This document shows, piece by piece, positions 1-8,377 of a stretch of DNA of 64,000 nt; within the stretch, counting starts at the first letter, position 1; each line of letters starts with the position of its first letter. Made by a program: the position numbers and the translations under genes. The stretch lies in NCBI GenBank assembly GCA_963971425.1, contig OZ020516.1, positions 19,599,332 through 19,663,331 of the forward strand, in the 5' to 3' direction. This stretch comes from Bryoerythrophyllum caledonicum (Eukaryota; Streptophyta; Bryopsida; Pottiales; Pottiaceae). Under the pieces are notes generated by a model. The model had not been told where the DNA came from. It did not search any database and saw only the letters and a list, made by a program, of their open reading frames with translations.

Positions 1-817
1 GATGTTCGTAGTATTGTGCATTACTCAAAAATTCATCGTTGCTCTTCACTCTCAGAGATTACCAATGCATGTTCTACTCAAGTGTGTAGACGTACTATTC
101 AAAGGGTCTTACATAATAATGGCATTTTTAGTTGAATTGCAGTCAAAAAACCTTTTTTGACACCTCGTCACATGTCTCAACGATTAGCTTTTGCTCAGAA
201 GTATCGTGGATGGAGTGCAAAAGAGTGGGAGCGTGTTGTTTGGACAGATGAATCTACTTTTGAAATTGGAAAAAATTCTCGACAAATTCATGTTTGGAGA
301 AGTGCATACGAGCGTTATTCATCAAGTTGTTTAGCTCCTACTTTTAAAAGTGGAAGGACTTCTTTAATGATTTGGGGCGCATTTGTCGGAGGACAAAAGT
401 CAGAACTTGTCTTTATGCCTAAAGGTCAACGTTCTGCTAAGGATTTTATAGAAGTGGTTTACGATGCCAAATTGGTTCGTTTCATGGGTCAAATTCCACA
501 AGGAGTGCTTATGGAAGATGGGGCACCCGTCCATAGGAGCAAAATATGTGAAGAATGGAGACAAAGCCACCTTCTCGAAAAGCTTAACTGGCCTACAAAC
601 TCTCCCGATCTCAATCCAATCGAGAACGTTTGGAGGATGTTAGAAAGATGTTGTGCAACATGGCAAACAATGCCCTAGAAGCTTAGATATGTTGAAGGTA
701 GTTCTTGAAAGACAGTGGAAGTTAGTCAATGGTACAAAGCTCCTTCAACTATGTCATTCTATGCCCTCTAGGTTACTAGCAGTGATTGATGCTAATGGAG
801 GACATACACGTTGGTAG
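1..817 (+). pseudogene. Tc1/mariner-like (DD34E) transposase, broken
   Basis: Cut-and-paste transposase; the N-terminus lies before the window. Frame 1 from base 1 reads a helix-turn-helix region (VCRRTIQRVLHNNGIFS), then a stop near base 134. The catalytic domain follows in the same frame: WTDES (first D), LMEDGAPVHRS (second D) and SPDLNPIENVW (E). There are 34 residues between the second D and the E, which is the Tc1-type DD34E spacing. Near 644 one extra base shifts the frame. The true C-terminus continues in another frame and ends AVIDANGGHTRW with TAG at 815-817. One nonsense change and one frameshift make this copy inactive. The ~185-bp tandem units just downstream recur in the MITE-like element at 56.8-58.1 kb, so the two probably belong to one family. 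Family call is firm; activity is unlikely. Confidence 0.85.
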
Positions 818-1400
818 ATATGGAATAACTTTTTTGTGTACATCTTTTGGCTTTGAAATTTATCTCACATGTTACAAGCATAGAGATGATCTTGTGCCAA
901 AAATTTCACTATGTATCAACAAAAATTCAATCCTAAGGAGGGCGTCAAAGTTGGAAGTAGTAAAATGGTTTTCCCCTTTGTTTCTCAAAACTGCACATGT
1001 TGGTAGATTTGGAATATTATTTTTTGTATGGGTCTTTTGGACTTGAAATTTTCCACACATGCAAACAACATAAAAATATTTTTGCTCCAAAAATTTCATG
1101 GGCAAAAAAAATTTCCTCAATTCTTGGGAGGGTGTCAAAGTTGGCAGTTGTGACACTTTTCTCACAGCTATCCCATGTTGGTAGATCTTGCATAAGTTTT
1201 TTTGTATAAGTCTCCTGGACTTGAAATTTGGTATGCATGTTTTCAACATAAAGATGATGTTGTCCCCAGATTTTCATGGTAAAATAACAATTTCTCAGCT
1301 TTGGGGAGGGTGTCAAAGTTGGCAGCAGTGTAGGACACTATCCCTGGAACTTCTAAACGGCCAATTTGAATGTCACCCTATTGTACAATCTACTCGAAGT
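798..1400 (+). repeat. ~185-bp tandem repeat array, 3 units, of the Tc1-like element
   Basis: Three degenerate units begin near 808, 998 and 1176, each starting with GTTGGTAGAT and ending with AGGGNGTCAAAGTTGG. The stretch after the last unit (about 1320-1400) faintly resembles the terminal inverted repeat of the element at 56832-58147, so it may be the right end of the transposon. No protein is supported here. 1401-1626 holds nothing I recognise. Confidence 0.7.
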
Positions 1401-1626
1401 TTTGATCCATCAACTCTTGAATTAAAGGTTGAATTCCCTTCAATATTGCTAAGACTCTAGAACCTCTTTACTTGTTGCAAAACTAATTATTGAAAAATTT
1501 GCCATCTTATTGTGTTTTTTGACACCACCCATTTGAAAGTGGACCATAGACAATGGTCTTACATTTGCTCTTCTATACACCTGGAAAAACATCTCAAAAA
1601 TTCAATCAAAACACAAGGAAAATTAT

Positions 1627-1954
1627 ATGTCACCGGATGTGGCGTCAAAGACGGCACCACATTGCATAGTGTTAGCGTAGATTAGATAGTTTATTTTACG
1701 TTTGTTAGTGATGTACGTGTGCCAAACCGCATCTGTCCAACGGATGTATTTCATTTGTTATAGTTATGCGTGTGTGTGTGTAGTGGCAAGTCAAGCTTTG
1801 TGAGTATCTTTAGAAAGTGATAAGTGAGTTACCTTTGCTTGTAAGTGACGTGTTATCATTAGTAAAGGCTCCGCATTGTTTAGTTCCACTTGCACTTGTT
1901 GATTCTCCCCTTGCGGAGTGCGAGACGCTTGACTACTCTTGTGATTTGCAACAT
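1627..1954 (+). repeat. Terminal repeat (A1-type) of a third, older relative of elements Y and O, interrupted at 1954
   Basis: Begins TGTCACC and aligns along its length with the reverse complement of the right terminal repeat of element O (42493-42850). Shared blocks include GCGTAGATTAG, GTAAAGGCTCCGCATT, CACTTGTTGA and GACTACTCTTGTGATTT. The repeat stops where element Y was inserted (target duplication ACAT at 1951-1954 and 13727-13730) and resumes to about 13737, running into TTGACAAAGA, as in O. So Y inserted into the 5' terminal repeat of a plus-strand relative. Confidence 0.65.
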
Positions 1955-2186
1955 TGTCGTGCACAACCGCATCGTGCCAAGATGACATCGTGCTAATCAG
2001 GTGAGAATGCACAGTCAGAGACAACTCGAGAGTAACGGTGACATAACCACCACCGTTACCTCTATAAAATAATAATACAATGCACACTTACACACTTTCA
2101 GCAATCCAGACTTGAGGAAAAGAAATAAATGACCCATGACCTCGTACACCAAGAAGTAGTAAGCGGTCTCCAAGTACCCCTTTACT
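1955..2186 (-). repeat. B2 terminal repeat of element Y (outer 3' end)
   Basis: 232 bp, matching 2557-2788 (offset 602) with only two differences seen. It forms the outer left end of the insertion, next to the ACAT duplication. The right end of the element has no copy of it. Confidence 0.9.
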
Positions 2187-2554
2187 AATAAACAAGTAGA
2201 AAATACTCATAAACTACACATAGTCAAGCCAATGCCATTCTTAAAGAATGGTCGCATAGTAACAATGGGGTTAAAGAAGTGCACGCACGCACGCACTCTC
2301 TCACTCCATCACGTGGGAGACTCAACTTGAGAAAGATGAGTCTTCCCACACTACACGTGGAGGTCATTTGGACTCCAAGTCCCAAATAAGGTGTCAAAAG
2401 ACCACCACGGCCCTAGAAGTCAAATAACACTAATACTAACTCTAATTAACAACTAAAGCTAGCATCTAGGGTTTCCTTGGGCCATTTAACCTCCTAGTTG
2501 GTTTACAACGCGTAAACCAACCTCCACAAACCCTCCAACGCGTCGAACCTGACA
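2187..2554 (-). repeat. A2 repeat of element Y
   Basis: About 368 bp, ~98% identical to A1 at 13357-13726. It lies between B2 (1955-2186) and B1 (2557-2788). It ends CTGACA at 2554; bases gc (2555-2556) separate it from TGTCGTG of B1, making the near-palindrome TGACAGCTGTCG. Confidence 0.9.
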
Positions 2555-2556
2555 GC

Positions 2557-2788
2557 TGTCGTGCACAACCGCATCGTGCCAAGATGACATCGTGCTAATC
2601 ATGTGAGAATGCACAGTCAGAGACAACTCGAGAGTAACGGTGACATAACCACCACCGTTACCTCTATAAAACAATAATACAATGCACACTTACACACTTT
2701 CAGCAATCCAGACTTGAGGAAAAGAAATAAATGACCCATGACCTCGTACACCAAGAAGTAGTAAGCGGTCTCCAAGTACCCCTTTACT
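2557..2788 (-). repeat. B1 repeat of element Y (inner)
   Basis: 232-bp copy of B2. On its internal side, 2789-2803 is pyrimidine-rich on the plus strand, so the element strand carries a polypurine-like tract (CGGGCGAAGGGGGCG) directly upstream of B1, where plus-strand priming would be expected. 2804-3019 is the element 3' untranslated region with no ORF. Confidence 0.85.
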
Positions 2789-3019
2789 CGCCCCCTTCGC
2801 CCGTGCTGAAGCCCCTTTCACACCGGCGAACCACACAGTTTACCTGTAAACTGAATGATAACCGTGAATGAAAACCTCTCAAAACCATAGAATCACTGGA
2901 ATCCACATGAAAAGACGCTAAAAGACTTAAGAAACAAAGGGTAGGCCGGGTGCAAGTAGAGCCCCATCGTTAATCGCCTCTAACATATTTTTATTGCTAG
3001 ACTTTGTCCACTCAGACCC

Positions 3020-6000
3020 TCAACGTGCTAAACACTCAGGACAAGACCATTGATCCACTGGTACTTCTAACAGAGGTGGAATTAAGCATTCTAAATGCCA
3101 CCCCGTAGAACATAAGTCACAAATAACCATAGTGGCAGCCCTTTTGGCACTACCACACAACCGACAACGTAATCCAGCAGAGATGTGAGAGAGACCAGGG
3201 TGTACTGTTCCATCAATGTGTGGCAAGTGGCAAGGTGCACAATTACGTGTGTGATCCTTCCACTTCTTGCCATCACGACCCTCCAACACTAACACTCCTG
3301 AATCCTTCACCTCACGAACTCTTAAGATTATCCTTCCTGCTGTCACATCCAAGGTGGTGGGCGCTGCTTGCTGCAAATACACATAGTCTCCAGGTGTGAA
3401 ACGCCGCACCTGCGGTCGATTACCACCTCCCCGTATCGTAGCATAGCGCAACGTATCTCGATGTTGAGCAATGGAGAGGTTCTTCAATGCCATAGGCATC
3501 ACCCTTTTGAACAACTCTGCACGTTGCTCACACACTTGAGCCCACGTATCTGGATTGTCCATGTTAGCCAACACGGTGTCAGCATCTGCTTGAATGGCCT
3601 TCAGTAAAACCGGGTGCTTTCCAAACAATAGATAGTAAGGTGAAAAAGACGCCAAGGATGCCTGTTTACTGAACCGATAGCCCATTGCTATCCATGGTAG
3701 CTGTAAATCCCAATCCTGGTGGTGTCCTTTCTTCAAGCTGTACTTCCGGAGCCCCCTCTTGACGGTTTGCACCATGCGCTCCGCCAATCCATCTGCTTCG
3801 AGGTGATCCCTCGAAGTAGTGCGATGATCAATCATTGCTTGTTCACACAACGTCTGAAACTCACCCAAGAATTCTCTGCCTTGGTCTGTAAGTACCTCTG
3901 CTGGAGCTCCAAAGCGACTCAGAATACGGTCAAGAAATGAATAAGCAGCTCCCTCACTGAACTTATCAGGTAATGCCACTAACTCTATCCATTTCGAGAA
4001 ATACTCTATGATTACCAACACATACTTGTTGTGTCGAGGTGTCACTGGCAATGGATCTTCAAAATCCAAGCTCCATCTATATCCTAAGCCCATAATTGGC
4101 AAAGGTTGTAACTGAGGCATTGGAGCGTTAAAAGACGCTCGTACCCGGTCACACACCATACACCGAGCCACTAAAGCTTGCACTTGGGATTGCATTCCAC
4201 GCCACCAGTAGTGAATCTGAAGTAGACTATAAGTCCTCCGCACTCCAAAGTATCCCAGGTCCTCATGTGTGTCTTTAATCAGTTTCACTCTTTCTATTGG
4301 AGTTGGTACTACCTTCTTAGTACCATCTGGCCACACTCTCACAAGGTGAGTCCTCTCCCACACAAACCTCTTAGCTCGTTGTAGAACCCTATCTCTCTCC
4401 TTATGAGACGATGAAGCCACCGTTTCTCCATCTTGCAAAAACTGCATCACATTCGTGTCTTCGTGAATATCTCTAGCGCCCCCAGACTCCTCACCTCCAT
4501 CCTCATCTACTGTGGCCACAGTAGCTTTCCCGGTGGTGTCTCCATTCAATGTCAATATTCCCAGAAAACCCGAACAATGCCAACCTGGCAACGGATCGGT
4601 TTCACCTTCAGTATGCCACTTGGCACCTATATCATCCTCTTGATTTGGAATTGGATTGCGGCTAAGGCCATCTGCATCCATATTAACCAAACCTGCCCTA
4701 TGAACCACCTTGAAGTCATACTCCATCAACATCAAGGCCCACCGTGCCAATTTTCCTATCAATTTATCAGACTCCATCAACCATTTCAACGGTTGATGAT
4801 CTGTAACTAACAGAAATTCGTTACCATAAAGATACCACCGAAAATGAGCAATTGCCCATATCGCAGCCAAGCATTCCCCCTCATACGAGCTATACTGAGC
4901 CTCAGCATTGTTGTTGGACCGGTTGGTATACGCAATCACAAATTCCTTACCATCATCATCCATTTGCGTCAATACTGCACCAATCCCCAACGAGCTCCAA
5001 TCTGTGTGTAGCTGGTATGTCCTTCCTGCTATAGGCCTCCGAAGTATTGGTGCTGATGCCAAACGGTCTTTCAATTGTTGAAAGGCCGCCTCTTGCTCAT
5101 CTCCCCACATCCAAGGTTGATCATTCCTTGTGAACATGGTTAATGGCTTGGCAATAGCACTGAAAGTTTTGACAAACTTTCTATAATAGTTACACAACCC
5201 CTGAAATGCTCTCAACCTACTAACATCTCGTGGTCTAGGAATAGACATCACTACTTCCACTTTGCTAGCTACCACACCTAATCCACTTGGATAAATCATG
5301 TGGCCTAAATACTCAATGCGATCAAAGTAGAATTTGCACTTACCAGGGTGCAACTTTAATCCATTAAGCCTCAATCTAGCAAAAACCTCCATCAAGTGTA
5401 GTCTATGTTGTTTTCGATTCCTGTTAAAGACAATGATGTTATCAATATAGCATCTCACGAAATCCAACCCCGAGAATACTCTGTCCATGACCCTTTGAAA
5501 TTCTGCTGGAGCATTCTTCAATCCAAACGGTAGAAACTTCCATTGAAACAACCGGTCCTTCCCATCCCTGTCAATGCCCCAGAACGCGGTTTTCTCCTTG
5601 TCTTCCTCTCTCAATCCAATCTGGTGGTATCCAGAGCGTAAATCCAACGTACTAAACACCTTGGCATGGCCAATGGCCTCAAAATTCTCCTCAGGAGTTG
5701 GCATTGCATAACGGTCTAACTTAGTGAATTTATTAATTCTCCTATAGTCACCACACATCCTTTTCTCAGTCCAATTACCATAAATGTCCTTCTTGGATGG
5801 CATAACCGTTGCTGATGCATACTCACAATCTGGAGGAGCCAACTCCACCAACCCTGCAGCCATCAATTCTTCAGTGCGAGCACGAACCATCTTCCGCTCC
5901 ATGTCGCTGTACTTGAATGGCTTTCGATAAATTGGTGCTTCGTCGGTTAAGTTAATACGCACTTCTTGCCCCTTCAACACTCCCAAATCATGTAAATTGA

Positions 6001-6136
6001 AAGCAAAACAATCTAAATATTCCTTCAGGAACTCATGTTCCTCCACCTCCACTACTCCATCTGCCAAGCCTACTCTTGGTTTCCAAGTGTCCTTAATCAC
6101 CACCTCCTTCGGTTCCTTTGGAGCAGGGTTTTCCAC
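3020..6136 (-). CDS. pol of element Y: reverse transcriptase, RNase H, integrase, C-terminal PHD finger
   Basis: 1,038 codons without a stop. RT: CGDYRRINKFT, LDLRSGYHQI, FLPFGLKNAPAEFQRVMD and catalytic box CYIDNIIVFN, where the second aspartate of YxDD is asparagine. RNase H: HTDWSS, YEGECLA, VTDHQPLKWL, NMDADGLSR. Integrase: HHCC zinc motif with the second His changed to Tyr (GYFGV, then CMVCDRV) and a DDE core with D in WSLDF, D in LTDQGREF, E in GLAERMVQT. After a GPY-like region the last ~50 residues form a C4HC3 PHD finger: CRLC, CDLC, HLEC, then W two residues before CPEC. PHD fingers usually bind histone H3 tails, so this may guide integration as chromodomains do in chromoviruses (inference). 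YIDN and the Tyr suggest this copy is inactive. It is in frame with the methyltransferase ORF, separated by TAG at 6146-6148. Confidence 0.92.
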   Translation of the reverse strand: MENPAPKEPKEVVIKDTWKPRVGLADGVVEVEEHEFLKEYLDCFAFNLHDLGVLKGQEVRINLTDEAPIYRKPFKYSDMERKMVRARTEELMAAGLVELAPPDCEYASATVMPSKKDIYGNWTEKRMCGDYRRINKFTKLDRYAMPTPEENFEAIGHAKVFSTLDLRSGYHQIGLREEDKEKTAFWGIDRDGKDRLFQWKFLPFGLKNAPAEFQRVMDRVFSGLDFVRCYIDNIIVFNRNRKQHRLHLMEVFARLRLNGLKLHPGKCKFYFDRIEYLGHMIYPSGLGVVASKVEVVMSIPRPRDVSRLRAFQGLCNYYRKFVKTFSAIAKPLTMFTRNDQPWMWGDEQEAAFQQLKDRLASAPILRRPIAGRTYQLHTDWSSLGIGAVLTQMDDDGKEFVIAYTNRSNNNAEAQYSSYEGECLAAIWAIAHFRWYLYGNEFLLVTDHQPLKWLMESDKLIGKLARWALMLMEYDFKVVHRAGLVNMDADGLSRNPIPNQEDDIGAKWHTEGETDPLPGWHCSGFLGILTLNGDTTGKATVATVDEDGGEESGGARDIHEDTNVMQFLQDGETVASSSHKERDRVLQRAKRFVWERTHLVRVWPDGTKKVVPTPIERVKLIKDTHEDLGYFGVRRTYSLLQIHYWWRGMQSQVQALVARCMVCDRVRASFNAPMPQLQPLPIMGLGYRWSLDFEDPLPVTPRHNKYVLVIIEYFSKWIELVALPDKFSEGAAYSFLDRILSRFGAPAEVLTDQGREFLGEFQTLCEQAMIDHRTTSRDHLEADGLAERMVQTVKRGLRKYSLKKGHHQDWDLQLPWIAMGYRFSKQASLASFSPYYLLFGKHPVLLKAIQADADTVLANMDNPDTWAQVCEQRAELFKRVMPMALKNLSIAQHRDTLRYATIRGGGNRPQVRRFTPGDYVYLQQAAPTTLDVTAGRIILRVREVKDSGVLVLEGRDGKKWKDHTRNCAPCHLPHIDGTVHPGLSHISAGLRCRLCGSAKRAATMVICDLCSTGWHLECLIPPLLEVPVDQWSCPECLAR

Positions 6137-6148
6137 CCTTGGTTGCTA

Positions 6149-7594
6149 TTGAATCCACTGTGGAGGAGACTCCCCTCCTTCCTCCTCAATAACACTCCCA
6201 AGTCCTTCCAATTGACCCAGTTTGTTAATTTCTTCCATGTGAAGAGCTGTGTGTTCTTCCAAGAAGATCTTCTCCACAACATCCTCCAAATCCATCCTCT
6301 GATGAGCCAATCTGCTCCCTTCACTCCAAATCTCCCCTCTATAGTGAAGATCTGTAGCCCGGGTGGTCGCAAAAATATTTGCGTTATTCCACATGTTCCA
6401 TGGATGAGGTGCAAAGGTTCTCTCGCCCCCAACCACCTTGCTTGTCACTCTGACAGAGGCAAGTGGTTCTCCTGCCGCCCGCAACTCATAATAACCCATG
6501 TAACTAGTTAAACTAGAAGCTAACCGCTTCTGTTCTGCAACCACTAATGAAACAATCCAAGTCAAGCAATTCAAATCCATGGCCTGACCAAGTAAAAATC
6601 GTCTCTGAGGTTCTGAAATCCTAGGCACATCGGTGGTGCCAGTGGGAAACCCCATGGCTCTCTCTCTCTCATCTGCATTGGGTTCTACTATCTCCTGAGA
6701 CACTGAATCCCAAACAAGTCCAGGTCCATTATCCTTGAAAGCATAAGACCTTGCAAAACTAACCAACGTGGGCAATGCCCTAAGTGGTTCCCCCTTGCGG
6801 TTAACCACCGCTAATGGGGCCTGGTCATCGTGATACACGCGCCGTGGTGTTCTGTGAGGATCCAAAATGTCACTCACATATACATCTGGGCGTTTAATAC
6901 GACTCACCGCGGACTGTAGCAACTCTGCTGGTGCCAGGTTTGTCCACCACAAGCGTGGTCTATGTGACCTGGACCCTACTGCAGCCGCATCAATTAACAC
7001 TGGCAATCCCAGAGTCTGATGGATCCTATGCATACTCTCGAGTGTCCTGGACCTCGAACTGCTCACCACGGGCACGTTCTCCACAATATAACCAGGCGGT
7101 TGCCTCTGAGAAGTCTGAAGCAATCGAAGCACTCAAATCATGTCAAAGAACCTGGAAGAACGGGAATCCTTTAACCCATTCTGATTGCCTGCCATAGACA
7201 TGCCTTCGCAAGGCCATCATGCAATGACAAGGTCCACATGACCCACTCGGTGAATGTCATCGTTTGACAACAAAGAAATATCACCCACAACTGTAGAGAA
7301 GGAGGTTTTGATGGCACTAGTGGCCAACAATTCTGAGAATTGAGTCCTCAGCCTCCGTGTGTGACGTTTGGCCACATGCCTTGCTGTTTCATCCACATCC
7401 ACGTAAATGTAGCGCTTAACCTTGATCCCACCTTGTAAAACAGCTGCCAAGCCTGTGCCAATTCCTCCGAAGAGCTCCAATAATACGATACCATCCATTG
7501 GTGCCTTCCAATGGATAGTAGCAGTGTCTAACGGAGGCCCCATGTCTTGGTCAACTCCAGTCTCCTGTTGCATCTGTGGTAGCATAGATTGTTG
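6149..7594 (-). pseudogene. C5 cytosine DNA methyltransferase domain of element Y (DNMT3/DRM-like)
   Basis: Would transfer methyl from S-adenosylmethionine to cytosine C5. Two ORFs in the same frame, 7585-7217 and 7132-6146, carry the conserved motifs in order. Motif I: LLELFGGIGTGLA. Then VGDISLL and DLVIA before the catalytic loop WPCEG (7216-7202). Motif VI: IVENVP. Motif VIII: DAAAVGSRSHRPRLWW. Motifs IX/X: ERERAMGFP and LLGQAMDLN. The IDA-x5-HRPR-x-WW arrangement and LGQAMDL spacing resemble DNMT3/DRM enzymes more than DNMT1 or CMT (from memory). Stops: TGA at 7217-7219 immediately before WPC, and TGA at 7133-7135, where CGA is a plausible ancestor. About 200 residues of unknown function follow motif X before TAG at 6146. 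It sits between protease and RT in the polyprotein. Confidence 0.9.
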
Positions 7595-8344
7595 CTATGC
7601 CTCTTCCACTACTAACTCCGCGGCCTCCCTCAACTGGGTGGTGTTACTCCACGCCGCCTCAATCCCAGGTTTGTATCCTTCTTCCTCTCCACCACTCGTG
7701 TTGCCTATATAGACATCCACCTTCGCTGAAATGTGGTCAACCATAGACGGATCCACAAAACCTATCTGAAACCATGAAGGTTTCATATTCATACATCCAG
7801 AGAAGGCAAACAGGTCAGCTAAGTTACCAGTAAGAACTCGAACAAATCGAGCTGGCAGCTGAGCCTTCCGCCCATCTCCTGCTTGCCATCCTGGTCTATA
7901 GCTTGCTGACCCTTCCCAGAAATCCAAGGTGAATCCCATAGGGTATAGCACCGCCGAGCCTACCAAGACGTCATACGACTTGGCTTCAGTAACGATCGCC
8001 TTCACCTTCATAGAACTGGCATCTGCCACATCACTTTGGTTGAGTTGTAAAACTAACTCAGCCCTTGTGATCCCTGTGGCGTGCTCTGTACCCCCCATGG
8101 ATGTGCTAATGGTCCAGGGACACTTCTCCAAAGTATCCCCAGTTAATCCCAACCCTTCCATAGCAGACGCTCCCAGCATCAAAGGTTGAGCTCCCGAATC
8201 CAGAAGCACACGTCGAGGTACAAATATCCTCCCTTTAGGCCCAACGAGTTGGAAAATACCTTGGGAATTATCAACCACTACCACACCAGGGGTAATGGAT
8301 GATCTCTCAATCGCAGGTCTAGCGGCCATTGTCTTCACACGCAT
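7595..8344 (-). CDS. Retroviral-type aspartic protease of element Y
   Basis: About 250 codons in the same frame as gag and the methyltransferase. A single LLDSGAQ active-site motif with upstream hydrophobic strands, a later ASAMEGLGL strand and YDVLVGSAVLYPMGF match a pepsin-like retroviral half-protease that works as a dimer. It should cleave the Gag-Pol polyprotein. It is bounded upstream by TAG at 8378-8380 (the 11 codons between are open) and downstream by TAG at 7595-7597, which is followed by CAA. The region after the protease core (roughly residues 150-250) has no recognised domain. Confidence 0.75.
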   Translation of the reverse strand: MRVKTMAARPAIERSSITPGVVVVDNSQGIFQLVGPKGRIFVPRRVLLDSGAQPLMLGASAMEGLGLTGDTLEKCPWTISTSMGGTEHATGITRAELVLQLNQSDVADASSMKVKAIVTEAKSYDVLVGSAVLYPMGFTLDFWEGSASYRPGWQAGDGRKAQLPARFVRVLTGNLADLFAFSGCMNMKPSWFQIGFVDPSMVDHISAKVDVYIGNTSGGEEEGYKPGIEAAWSNTTQLREAAELVVEEA

Positions 8345-8377
8345 GGCTGCTGAAAGCAGCCCCTCGACGTTCTCACT

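Noticed and set aside
1955..2788. Reading the left end of Y as an ordinary LTR with a tandem duplication
   Set aside because: The target duplication lies outside B2 and A1, and element O has the same layout with different divergence, so a private duplication does not explain it.
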